Notes under the pieces: model-generated
What the model was told of the DNA's origin: nothing
Database searches by the model: none
Seen by the model: the letters and a program-made list of their open reading frames with translations, nothing else
Shown: positions 1 through 5,241 of the stretch, piece by piece
Numbering within the stretch: position 1 is the stretch's first letter
Layout of the letters: each line of letters opens with the position of its first letter
From: Klebsiella pneumoniae
GTDB taxonomy: Bacteria; Bacteroidota; Bacteroidia; Flavobacteriales; Flavobacteriaceae
NCBI GenBank assembly: GCA_943325355.2
Contig: CALPPA020000153.1
Location: 1-5,241 of the forward strand
Direction: 5' to 3'
Length of the DNA: 5,241 bases
Position numbers and translations under genes: made by a program

Positions 1-324
1 ATTTCTCGGATTGATATAATGATACATTTCGTTCATTGTTTCCGAGAAAGATTTTTTGGTATTAGAATGTAAATTCGAAATAGCAATTCTAGCAGCTAAT
101 TGAGCATAATCAGGATGCGCAATGGTCATTGAAGCTGCGGTTTCGGCAGCAAGATTATCTAATTCTGATGTTGAAACTCCATCGTAAAGTCCTTCAATTA
201 CACGCATCGCCACTTTTACGGCATCTACTAAATCATTTAAACCATAGCATAGTTTCTTAATTCTATCTGTGATTTTGTCGAACATTACTGGCTCCTTATG
301 GCCATCTCTTTTTACTACGTACAT
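1..324 (-). CDS. nrdA: Ribonucleoside-diphosphate reductase large (alpha) subunit, N-terminal part
   Basis: Class I ribonucleotide reductase large subunit, which reduces ribonucleoside diphosphates to deoxyribonucleotides in the cytoplasm together with NrdB. Only the first 108 codons are present, reading from the ATG at 324 to the window edge without a stop. The protein opens [18 protein letters not shown], which is the start of an ATP-cone allosteric domain (VVKRDG at residues 3-8, FDKITDRI at 15-22, [11 protein letters not shown] at 54-64). From memory it aligns almost without gaps to mammalian RRM1, so this is the eukaryote-like class I type. Asp56 corresponds to mouse Asp57, the activity-site residue whose change abolishes dATP inhibition, so feedback control is probably intact (inference). 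The catalytic cysteines lie outside the window. There is no Shine-Dalgarno sequence, as is usual in Bacteroidota. nrdB lies 201 bp upstream on the same strand, with hairpins in between. Confidence 0.95.
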   Translation of the reverse strand, partial: MYVVKRDGHKEPVMFDKITDRIKKLCYGLNDLVDAVKVAMRVIEGLYDGVSTSELDNLAAETAASMTIAHPDYAQLAARIAISNLHSNTKKSFSETMNEMYHYINPRN

Positions 325-393
325 AATCTTGTCTGTTTTTTAAAATAGAAAATCCCTTTCCTATTTTGGTGAATTTGTATTACTATTTTGGGA

Positions 394-467
394 AGCTAAT
401 CCCGCTTTCATTCCAAATCTTAGGTGCCAAAACTTGGCACATAAGGATTTTCCCTTCAATCGGGGCT
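394..467. repeat. Imperfect long palindrome with a perfect inner hairpin in the nrdB-nrdA gap
   Basis: The core is a perfect 7-bp stem, GTGCCAA (424-430) and TTGGCAC (434-440), with loop AAC. The flanks are also partly symmetrical. AGC(TAAT)CCCG at 394-404 mirrors CGGGGCT at 461-467, and AAATCTTA on the left mirrors TAAGGATTT on the right, so the whole stretch could fold as one interrupted stem. The CCCGCTTTC ... AAGGATTT ... TTCAATCGGGGCTA layout resembles a short palindromic intergenic repeat that I believe recurs in Flavobacterium genomes, but that is memory and could not be checked here. It lies within the nrdB-nrdA transcription unit and could act as an RNA structure between the two cistrons. 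Confidence 0.6.
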
Positions 468-523
468 AAAAAAAACAAAAAGTATCCTTCTTGTTTTTTT
501 GCAATCTTATAAAAAAGAAGAAG
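468..523 (-). terminator. Candidate terminator/attenuator directly after nrdB
   Basis: Read on the minus strand, a stem-loop begins two bases after the nrdB stop. CTTCTT plus a T run (523-511) pairs with an A run plus AAGAAG (499-487). There is one G-G mismatch in the middle and a loop of about 11 nt. It is followed by an almost pure T tract, five T, one G and eight T (481-468). This is the layout of an intrinsic terminator, but the stem is A/U-rich and weak. Since nrdA follows on the same strand, partial termination (attenuation) or 3'-end stabilisation of the nrdB message is as likely as full termination. Confidence 0.4.
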
Positions 524-525
524 TT

Positions 526-1503
526 TTAAAAATCTGCGTCAAACGTAATTTTTTGCGCTTCAGTATCCGTATTCATTACTCCTGACTTTTGGTATTCTGC
601 TACTTTCTTTTCAAAGAAATTTGTTTTTCCTTGAAGCGAAATCATATCCATAAAATCAAAAGGATTTGCTGTATTGTATTCTCTTTTGCAACCTAATTCT
701 ACTAATAATCTATCGGTCACAAATTCTAAATATTGTGTCATCAAAACAGCGTTCATTCCTATTAAACTTACCGGAATAGATTCAGTGATAAATTCTCTTT
801 CGATATTCAAGGCATCAACGATAATTTCTCTGATACGTGCTTTTGGCACTTTGTGTTTTAAATGGTGATTGTGCAAATGCACAGCGAAATCACAGTGAAC
901 GCCTTCATCACGAGAAATTAATTCATTGGAAAATGTTAATCCTGGCATCAATCCACGTTTTTTTAACCAAAAAATAGAACAAAAACTTCCAGAGAAGAAG
1001 ATTCCTTCTACAGCTGCAAAAGCAATTAATCTTTCTGCAAAAGAATCGGACTCTATCCATTTTAATGCCCATTCTGCTTTTTTCTTGATGGCAGGAAAAA
1101 CATCTATTGCTGTAAATAATTGTGTTTTTTCAGCTTCATCTTTTACATAGGTATCAATCAAAAGCGAGTAGGTTTCGCTGTGAATGTTTTCCATCATAAT
1201 CTGGAAACCATAGAAGAATTTTGCTTCGGCATATTGCACTTCGTTTACAAAGTTTTCGGCAAGATTTTCGTTTACTATTCCGTCTGAAGCAGCAAAAAAA
1301 GCAAGGATGTGTTTTACAAAATACCTTTCATCATCACTTAATTTGTTGTTCCAATCATTTAAATCTTGAGATAAATCTATTTCTTCGGCAGTCCAGAAAC
1401 TGGCTTCCATACTTTTGTAAAATTCCCAAATATCTTGGTGCTTGATAGGGAAAATTACGAAACGATTTTTGTTTTCTTGTAAGATTGGTTCAATTTGTGA
1501 CAT
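526..1503 (-). CDS. nrdB: Ribonucleoside-diphosphate reductase small (beta) subunit
   Basis: Class Ia-type small subunit (R2), 325 residues, a ferritin-like helical protein that houses the di-iron centre and stable tyrosyl radical used by NrdA. All expected residues are visible: metal ligands Asp74 (FAASDG), Glu105 and His108 (MENIHSE), Glu166 (AAVEG), and Glu200 and His203 (SRDEGVH). The radical tyrosine is Tyr112 (SETYSLL), four residues after His108. Radical-transfer residues are Trp37 (EASFW), Asp199 and Tyr304 (AEYQKSGVM). The C-terminus FDADF matches the R2 tail that docks into the large subunit and nearly equals the mammalian FTLDADF tail. The protein is strikingly like eukaryotic R2 throughout (e.g. 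[21 protein letters not shown]). There is no N-terminal ATP cone. The ATG at 1503 is the natural start, with an A-rich leader instead of a Shine-Dalgarno sequence. It is first in an nrdB-nrdA pair. Confidence 0.98.
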   Translation of the reverse strand: MSQIEPILQENKNRFVIFPIKHQDIWEFYKSMEASFWTAEEIDLSQDLNDWNNKLSDDERYFVKHILAFFAASDGIVNENLAENFVNEVQYAEAKFFYGFQIMMENIHSETYSLLIDTYVKDEAEKTQLFTAIDVFPAIKKKAEWALKWIESDSFAERLIAFAAVEGIFFSGSFCSIFWLKKRGLMPGLTFSNELISRDEGVHCDFAVHLHNHHLKHKVPKARIREIIVDALNIEREFITESIPVSLIGMNAVLMTQYLEFVTDRLLVELGCKREYNTANPFDFMDMISLQGKTNFFEKKVAEYQKSGVMNTDTEAQKITFDADF

Positions 1504-1561
1504 TGCTATTTTTTGTTTTTTTGAAATTTTAACGAATTATTATGTTTTCGTAGATTACAAA

Positions 1562-1607
1562 GATTGTGAATTCTTGCGGTTATTAAAAGCCAAACTTATT
1601 CACAATC
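1562..1607. promoter_or_regulatory. 10-bp inverted repeat with DnaA-box-like arm upstream of nrdB (candidate operator)
   Basis: GATTGTGAAT (1562-1571) and ATTCACAATC (1598-1607) are perfect reverse complements separated by 26 bp, centre to centre 36 bp. The right arm overlaps TTATTCACA at 1596-1604 on the plus strand, a full match to the DnaA-box consensus TTATNCACA. The left arm, read on the minus strand, gives GAATTCACA, a 7/9 match. The right arm abuts the candidate -7 box of the nrdB promoter and the left arm falls in the presumed leader, so binding could block or bend the promoter. DnaA control of nrdAB is established in E. coli. Its operation here is inference. Confidence 0.45.
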
Positions 1608-1626
1608 GGGCAGAGTTTTTAACAAA
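1591..1626 (-). promoter_or_regulatory. Candidate nrdB promoter
   Basis: On the minus strand TAAGTTTG (1598-1591) is an exact match to the Bacteroidota -7 element TAnnTTTG. A TTTG (1626-1623) lies 24 bp upstream, one base longer than the usual spacing. The predicted transcript would start near 1584, giving an 80-nt leader before the nrdB ATG. Upstream of it, AATGTC occurs twice in tandem at 9-bp spacing (1661 and 1670), without known meaning. Confidence 0.4.
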
Positions 1627-1727
1627 TGGAAAGGATTGTACTGTTTTTATTGTAAATATCAATGTCCTGAATGTCAGTATTTTAATAAATTAAAACACGG
1701 CAAAGCACTGTAAAATATGGGATTTAA

Positions 1728-1766
1728 AAAAATGATGCAACTGCAAAATTGCAATTTTAAAAAAAA
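1728..1766 (-). terminator. Weak terminator-like hairpin after the DUF3109 gene
   Basis: Downstream of the DUF3109 stop the minus strand runs through a T run, the palindrome AAAATTGCAATTTT (plus coordinates 1745-1758) and a second possible stem (TGCAA with TTGCA, 8-nt loop), then reaches a stretch of seven T. The stems are short and A/T-rich, so this is only a plausible 3' end. It would separate DUF3109 transcription from nrdB. Confidence 0.3.
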
Positions 1767-2333
1767 TTATTTTTTCATTTCTTGAGCAACTTTTTCAAGT
1801 TCTAAATACCAATCTTCGCCAAATCTTCGAATGAGTGCTTCCTTGACAAACTTGTATACTGGAACTTCTAATTCTTTGCCTAGAGAACAGGCATCGTCGC
1901 AAATTTCCCATTTATCATAATTGACTGCGGCAAATTCCGTGAAATCTTTGACGCGAATGGGGTACAAATGACAAGAAACTGGTTTTTTCCAGTCGATTTC
2001 TCCTTGATTGTAGGCTTGTTCAATTCCGCAAAGCGCCGTTTTGCGGTCAAAGATGACGTAAGCACAAGCTCCATTCTCTATTAAAGGCGTTCCAAGCTCT
2101 CCATCATTGTCTTTTGTCCAAGTTCCCTGAGCTTCAATTGCCGCAATACCTTCTTTGCGGAGAAATGGTTTTACTTTTGGATAAATAGATTCCAAAATTT
2201 TGGTTTCGGCTTCGCTCAATGGTGCTCCGGCATCACCGTCGACACAACAAGCACCTTTACAGGCCGATAAATTACAAACAAAATCATTTCCGAGAATATC
2301 TTCTGATACTATGGTTTTTCCTAGTTGAAACAT
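1767..2333 (-). CDS. DUF3109 family cysteine-cluster protein
   Basis: 188-residue protein that I recognise as the DUF3109 family, common in Bacteroidota and of unknown biochemical role. Nine cysteines are present: Cys20, 25, 29 and 30 in the signature [11 protein letters not shown], then Cys90, 102, 121 (SCHLYPIRV), 145 and 149 (CDDAC). The pattern recalls the CxxCxxCC metal-binding proteins of the YkgJ group, so binding of zinc, iron or an Fe-S cluster is plausible but unproven. There is no signal peptide or membrane helix, so it should be cytoplasmic. The family start around [13 protein letters not shown] supports the ATG at 2333. A perfect TAnnTTTG box ends only 4 nt upstream of that ATG, so the mRNA may be leaderless. 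It precedes nrdB on the same strand with 263 bp between them. A link to ribonucleotide reductase is not shown. Confidence 0.88.
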   Translation of the reverse strand: MFQLGKTIVSEDILGNDFVCNLSACKGACCVDGDAGAPLSEAETKILESIYPKVKPFLRKEGIAAIEAQGTWTKDNDGELGTPLIENGACAYVIFDRKTALCGIEQAYNQGEIDWKKPVSCHLYPIRVKDFTEFAAVNYDKWEICDDACSLGKELEVPVYKFVKEALIRRFGEDWYLELEKVAQEMKK

Positions 2334-2337
2334 ATTG

Positions 2338-2345
2338 CAAAGATA
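2338..2345 (-). promoter_or_regulatory. Candidate -7 promoter box of the DUF3109 gene
   Basis: TATCTTTG on the minus strand matches TAnnTTTG exactly and ends 4 nt before the ATG. No clean TTG sits 17-23 bp upstream; the nearest is CTG at 21 nt. With normal spacing the transcript would begin at or within a base or two of the start codon. Confidence 0.4.
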
Positions 2346-2453
2346 GTTTGCAATTCTGAATTTTGACAGTTAATTTTTGAGTTAATTAAATTAAAAATAC
2401 TTAGAACTGCTTTCATTTCATATATAGATAATATTTGTTTTTTAAAGGAATAT

Positions 2454-2516
2454 GGAATTCCTTCTCTTGTTCGCTTACGCTCCGGTCGCATATCTTCATT
2501 TGTGTTCGCGACCGAA
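2454..2516. repeat. GC-rich inverted repeat in the DUF3109-marC gap
   Basis: CGGTCGC (2483-2489) and GCGACCG (2508-2514) are a perfect 7-bp inverted repeat with an 18-bp spacer. TGTTCGC occurs twice in direct orientation (2468-2474 and 2503-2509), and the 8-bp palindrome GGAATTCC lies at 2454-2461. The segment is visibly richer in G and C than the rest of the 321-bp divergent intergenic region (2334-2654), which otherwise holds promoter-like boxes and AT-rich sequence. It may be a copy of a dispersed intergenic repeat or a protein-binding site. No gene is convincing here. Confidence 0.5.
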
Positions 2517-2600
2517 TTTAAAGTTATGCTCATTTCATTGGATTAAAATAATCAGGAACAAAACCATTGCTCGTTCCCATTTGTCAAAAAATAACTATGA

Positions 2601-2635
2601 TTTGAACGCTAACCAGAAGTAATACACTATTTTTG
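2601..2635 (+). promoter_or_regulatory. Candidate marC promoter
   Basis: TTTG (2601-2604) followed after 23 bp by TATTTTTG (2628-2635) fits the flavobacterial TTG-N17-23-TAnnTTTG promoter. Transcription would start near 2641, leaving a leader of about 14 nt before the ATG at 2655 and driving the plus-strand cluster. Confidence 0.55.
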
Positions 2636-2654
2636 GACCAAAAATTTAGAAACT

Positions 2655-3230
2655 ATGGAATTGGATTTTAAAGAAATAATAACTGTTGGCATGGTGCTTT
2701 TTGCAGTAATTGATATTGTGGGAACCATTCCTGTTGTCGTAGATTTAAGAACAAAACACGGCCATATTGAATCAGAGAAAGCGTCATTAGTAGCGGGTCT
2801 TATTATGATTGTTTTCCTTTTTGTTGGTGAAGAATTTTTAAAACTAATTGGAATTGATGTTCACTCTTTTGCTGTTGCGGGATCATTTGTATTGTTCTTT
2901 TTGGCTTTAGAAATGATTTTAGGCATCCGCATTTACAGAGATGCAGAATCTAGTTCAGCATCGATTGTTCCTCTTGCTTTTCCTTTAATTGCTGGCGCAG
3001 GAACCATGACAACTTTGCTGTCACTTCGTTCACAGTTTCATACTGTAAATATTGTGATAGCAATTGTTTTAAATATTATCGTAGTTTATTTGGTTTTGAA
3101 ATCGTCTTCTAAAATTGAAAAAATGCTTGGACAAAACGGTTTAGGGGTAATAAGAAAGACTTTTGGCGTGGTACTTTTGGCAATTGCTGTTAAATTATTC
3201 GCCGCTAATGTTAAAGGTTTGTTTGTGTAA
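2655..3230 (+). CDS. MarC family integral membrane protein
   Basis: 191-residue, very hydrophobic inner-membrane protein with about six predicted helices (roughly residues 8-28, 43-63, 70-92, 103-125, 131-150, 168-188). It belongs to the MarC/UPF0056 family: a first-half motif DIVGTIPVV (20-28) and a second-half motif PLAFPLIAGAGT (106-117) sit at the positions of the family's DPxGxxP and FPLxxGPGT signatures, and RIYRDAESS links the halves. The first motif has Ile in place of the usual Pro, and the second has Ala in place of Pro. Length is slightly short for the family (about 200-220). MarC was once linked to multiple antibiotic resistance in E. coli, a link later disputed. Substrate and function remain unknown. 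The ATG at 2655 has a promoter-like sequence directly upstream. A small membrane protein follows after 46 bp. Confidence 0.88.
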   Translation: MELDFKEIITVGMVLFAVIDIVGTIPVVVDLRTKHGHIESEKASLVAGLIMIVFLFVGEEFLKLIGIDVHSFAVAGSFVLFFLALEMILGIRIYRDAESSSASIVPLAFPLIAGAGTMTTLLSLRSQFHTVNIVIAIVLNIIVVYLVLKSSSKIEKMLGQNGLGVIRKTFGVVLLAIAVKLFAANVKGLFV

Positions 3231-3250
3231 AATATATTTTTATAAATTTA
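3222..3250 (+). promoter_or_regulatory. Weak promoter-like sequence upstream of the small membrane protein
   Basis: TTTG (3222-3225), 17 bp, then TAAATTTA (3243-3250), which misses the last G of TAnnTTTG. It overlaps the end of marC. An 11-bp AT-only direct repeat, AAAATATATTT (3229-3239 and 3266-3276), also lies here. Read-through from marC is an equally good explanation for expression. Confidence 0.2.
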
Positions 3251-3276
3251 CCCAATCATTTTACAAAAATATATTT

Positions 3277-3480
3277 ATGAAGATCTTTACTAATATATTG
3301 ATAGTTTTGGCTCTTGGCCTAATCCTATTCAATATCAGTCTACTTGATTTTAAGCATCCTCTCGAAGGGAACAGCATAATTGCTTTTATAGGGATTGCCG
3401 CATCGATTTGTGCTGTTTTAATACTTTTGATATTTAGAATGTCTAAGAGTATTGAAGAAAAAATGAACGATAAGTTCTAA
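3277..3480 (+). CDS. Small two-helix membrane protein, function unknown
   Basis: 67 residues starting MKIFTNILIV at the ATG at 3277. The frame is open further upstream, but that part lies inside marC and encodes an unlikely sequence, so the internal ATG, 46 bp after the marC stop, is the better start. Two hydrophobic helices are evident (about residues 4-23 and 33-53), separated by a short polar loop (DFKHPLEGN) and followed by a charged tail (RMSKSIEEKMNDKF). The positive-inside rule suggests both ends are cytoplasmic with the loop in the periplasm. I do not recognise a family. Its stop overlaps the next start by one base (TAATG), so it is probably co-translated with the FAD-binding protein and may anchor or assist it (inference). 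Confidence 0.75.
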   Translation: MKIFTNILIVLALGLILFNISLLDFKHPLEGNSIIAFIGIAASICAVLILLIFRMSKSIEEKMNDKF

Positions 3481-4088
3481 TGTTTGATGTTTTAATTATT
3501 GGTGGTGGCGTTTCTGGTATATCCTGCGCTCTTGTTTTGGGTTCAGCAAAAAACAAATCCTTTGTCAATAATAAAAAAATTGGTGTCATTGCACATCAAA
3601 AAAATTCCTCCCTCCAAGAAGCCTTGCTTAATAATGTTTACGGAATTGCTCCAGGTAAATTAGGTTCTGATTTATTGTCTGAAAGTATTCAGCATCTATC
3701 CGAAACGTATCCTCATATCACACAAATTTCTAACGAAAAAGTCCTGAAAATTGAAGGTAAATCGCCTGAATTTACAATTACTACCAATAAGTCTATTTAT
3801 AAATCCAAAATCGTTGTTGTGGGAATTGGCGCTGCCAATACTTTTGCCATCGAAGGTTTAATGCAGTATGTAGAACCAAACCAAAAAACACTTCCCGAAA
3901 AACAAAGAATCCAACTCAAAAACAGCGATCACAAAGTAGCAGAAGGCATTTATGTGACAGGAACTCTTGCAGGACTTAGAAGCCAAGTGGCAATAGCCGT
4001 AGGAAGTGGAGCTGCTGTTGCAACCGACATTCTTACTTTATGGAATGACGGAATTCAAACACAAGTACACGATAGTATTAAGAAATAA
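3480..4088 (+). CDS. Short FAD-dependent oxidoreductase, thioredoxin-reductase-like
   Basis: 202-residue protein with an N-terminal Rossmann dinucleotide motif, VLIIGGGVSGISCAL (GGGVSG at 8-13), typical of FAD binding in the pyridine-nucleotide disulfide oxidoreductase/TrxR class. IVVVGIGA (111-118) corresponds to the usual ATGA strand, and GIYVTGTLAG with the following SQVAIAVGSGAAVA (156-181) matches the C-terminal FAD segment of TrxR-like proteins. The inserted NADPH domain and its CxxC redox pair are absent; only Cys16 is present. This explains the length compared with about 300 for TrxR. The Asp normally in the GD motif is Thr162, and the acidic residue expected after the second strand is absent (IGVIAHQ). 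FAD binding is therefore likely but not certain, and its electron donor and substrate are unknown. It starts inside the stop of the upstream gene and converges on the S41 protease. Confidence 0.8.
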   Translation: MFDVLIIGGGVSGISCALVLGSAKNKSFVNNKKIGVIAHQKNSSLQEALLNNVYGIAPGKLGSDLLSESIQHLSETYPHITQISNEKVLKIEGKSPEFTITTNKSIYKSKIVVVGIGAANTFAIEGLMQYVEPNQKTLPEKQRIQLKNSDHKVAEGIYVTGTLAGLRSQVAIAVGSGAAVATDILTLWNDGIQTQVHDSIKK

Positions 4089-4098
4089 AGGAGTTTCT
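4078..4098. terminator. Possible weak bidirectional terminator between convergent genes
   Basis: TTAAGAAA (4078-4085) can pair, with one bulged base, with TTTCTAA running to 4100, over an 8-nt loop, in the 15-bp gap between the convergent stops. The stem is short and lacks a long T tract on either side. It is the only structure seen at this junction. The S41 gene also ends in two in-frame stops, TGA then TAA (4106-4101). Confidence 0.2.
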
Positions 4099-4103
4099 AA
4101 TTA

Positions 4104-5240
4104 TCAAAATAGTTGCTTAATCATCGCATCTTCTTTCAACACAATATCATAAAATTTGCTTTCACTATACAATTGTCGAGCAAATTCAGCTGCCAGATAC
4201 CGTTTTACCAAGGACTTGTTCTTATCTAATTTCATTTCCATTCCGTTTTTGGAAAGATATTTTTGGAAAGCATTGAAATACAAATCAGTTCCCTCCATTT
4301 TGACTTTAAAATTTTCGAAAGTCATTCCCTTAAAAGTATTTCTGTTATAATCTAATTGTTCGAACACAAATTGACCCAGAATGCCCGATTGCAATAAATA
4401 AAGGGTATGTTCTTTGCTCGCTTCCAACTCAAGCGGAATAAAAATATCCGGAACAATTCCGCCACCACCGTAAACAATTTTACCTTTTGGGGTTTTGAAT
4501 TTTGGCGTTTTAGGAGTTTTTATGCTGTCTTTATGATACAATTCGCCGCTTTTAAAACGCAATTCGGATTCTTTTAAATAATCTTCAGTGCCTTTTGTAT
4601 AGGGTTTTTGTATTGAACGTCCAGTGGGTGTGTAATATCTGGCAACGGTTAATCGTACTGCTGAGCCATCAGAAAAATCCATTTCGCGTTGCACTAATCC
4701 TTTGCCAAAAGAACGTCGTCCAACAACGGTTCCTCTATCATTATCCTGAATGGCTCCCGCCAAAATTTCACTTGCCGAGGCACTGTTTTCATTTATTAAT
4801 ATAAATAGTTTTCCGGTTTCAAAACTTCCAGCTTTAGTAGCAAATGTTTTATCAGTAATTCCATTTTTGTCTTTTGTAAACACAATTAGTTGCTTGTCTT
4901 TCAATAATTCGTCAGCAATGGCAATGGCTGGATCCATATATCCACCACCGTTATCCCGAAGATCAATTACAAGTGATTTAGCGCCTTCTTGCTTCAATTT
5001 GTCCAATCCTGTTTTGAACTCGTCATAAGTGGTTTCGGCAAAACGATTTATTTTTATGTACCCCATTGTTGGATTCAAAAGCAGAGCGGCATCAACACTT
5101 TTTATAGGAACAACACCTCGTTTAATTTTAATTTTAATTTTTTTGTTTTCAGATTTTCTATATACTGTAACAACAATTTCTGAACCTTCTTTCCCTTTTA
5201 ACTTAGCAAATAGGCTGTCATTTGGTAATTTTCGTCCAAA
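4104..5240 (-). CDS. S41 family C-terminal processing peptidase (CtpA/Tsp-like), N-terminus outside window
   Basis: Serine protease that cleaves proteins near their C-termini, normally in the periplasm. 378 codons are visible in an open frame that runs off the window edge, so the true start, export signal and most of the PDZ domain are missing. Residues 1-41 look like the end of a PDZ domain and its linker. The protease core follows (GYIKINRF at about 60-67, VIDLRDNGGGY at about 92-102). Catalytic residues are visible: Ser155, middle serine of ENSASASEI; Lys180 in SFGKG, exactly 25 residues later as in E. coli Tsp; and Gln184 (GLVQ), completing the Ser/Lys/Gln set. YYTPTGRSIQKP and GGGIVPDI are further family motifs. 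The tail of about 130 residues is typical of Bacteroidota members. A TTG at 5078 lies inside the conserved region and is not the start. The gene is convergent with the FAD protein. Confidence 0.95.
   Translation of the reverse strand, partial: FGRKLPNDSLFAKLKGKEGSEIVVTVYRKSENKKIKIKIKRGVVPIKSVDAALLLNPTMGYIKINRFAETTYDEFKTGLDKLKQEGAKSLVIDLRDNGGGYMDPAIAIADELLKDKQLIVFTKDKNGITDKTFATKAGSFETGKLFILINENSASASEILAGAIQDNDRGTVVGRRSFGKGLVQREMDFSDGSAVRLTVARYYTPTGRSIQKPYTKGTEDYLKESELRFKSGELYHKDSIKTPKTPKFKTPKGKIVYGGGGIVPDIFIPLELEASKEHTLYLLQSGILGQFVFEQLDYNRNTFKGMTFENFKVKMEGTDLYFNAFQKYLSKNGMEMKLDKNKSLVKRYLAAEFARQLYSESKFYDIVLKEDAMIKQLF
5121..5138. repeat. Short TTTAAT tandem repeat inside the S41 gene
   Basis: Three copies of TTTAAT in a row (5121-5138) run into a T tract and encode alternating Lys-Ile (KKIKIKIK) on the minus strand, in the linker between the PDZ and protease parts. 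The 6-bp unit means gain or loss would keep the frame and change only the number of Lys-Ile pairs. Confidence 0.7.
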
Positions 5241-5241
5241 T

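Noticed and set aside
394..523. CRISPR-like or attachment-site repeat
   Set aside because: The repeats are inverted and single-copy within the window, with no regular spacers and no integrase nearby.
1562..1607. NrdR box at the nrdB promoter
   Set aside because: The inverted repeat does not resemble the known NrdR consensus (ACACwATATnTTGT type) and the spacing differs. The DnaA-box match is better.
1442..1693. Open frame of 83 codons on the plus strand
   Set aside because: It runs antisense through the nrdB start and its promoter region, and has no recognisable protein features.
2321..2533. Open frame of 70 codons on the minus strand (starts MSITLNSVAN)
   Set aside because: It covers the GC-rich inverted repeat and overlaps the start of DUF3109. 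The sequence has no domain character and its composition follows the repeat, so it is more likely chance reading of non-coding DNA.
3163..3276. Longer N-terminal extension for the small membrane protein
   Set aside because: It would lie mostly inside marC. The ATG at 3277 gives a clean two-helix protein after a normal gap.
5076..5078. TTG as start codon of the S41 peptidase
   Set aside because: The frame continues upstream to the window edge with PDZ-like coding sequence, so this is an internal Leu codon.

Overview
This is an AT-rich window with the look of a flavobacterial chromosome (phylum Bacteroidota, probably Flavobacterium or a close relative). The evidence is the low GC, starts without Shine-Dalgarno sequences, promoter-like TAnnTTTG boxes with upstream TTTG, and the gene families present: a eukaryote-like class I ribonucleotide reductase, a DUF3109 cysteine-cluster protein and an S41 C-terminal processing protease. 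It reads as ordinary core chromosome. I see no transposase, phage gene, CRISPR array, tRNA or rRNA.

Layout. The left third is on the minus strand and is read right to left: a DUF3109-type protein (2333-1767), nrdB (1503-526, radical-bearing small subunit of ribonucleotide reductase) and the first 108 codons of nrdA (324-1, large subunit, cut by the window edge). nrdB and nrdA together make deoxyribonucleotides for DNA synthesis. The 201-bp gap between them holds two consecutive stem-loop structures. The 263-bp gap upstream of nrdB holds a candidate promoter overlapped by a perfect 10-bp inverted repeat, one arm of which contains a consensus-type DnaA box (TTATTCACA).

The middle is a plus-strand cluster: a MarC-family membrane protein (2655-3230), a 67-residue two-helix membrane protein (3277-3480) and a short FAD-binding, thioredoxin-reductase-like protein (3480-4088). 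The last two share one base (TAATG) and are probably translationally coupled. The 321-bp divergent gap between DUF3109 and marC holds outward-facing promoter candidates and a locally GC-rich inverted repeat, but no convincing gene.

The right end is a minus-strand S41 peptidase (5240-4104) that converges on the FAD protein with 15 bp between them. Its N-terminus lies beyond the window.

No wholly new system is evident. The points most worth a second look are the DnaA-box/inverted-repeat architecture at nrdB, the paired hairpins inside nrdBA, the likely leaderless DUF3109 start, and the reduced FAD protein paired with a tiny membrane protein.
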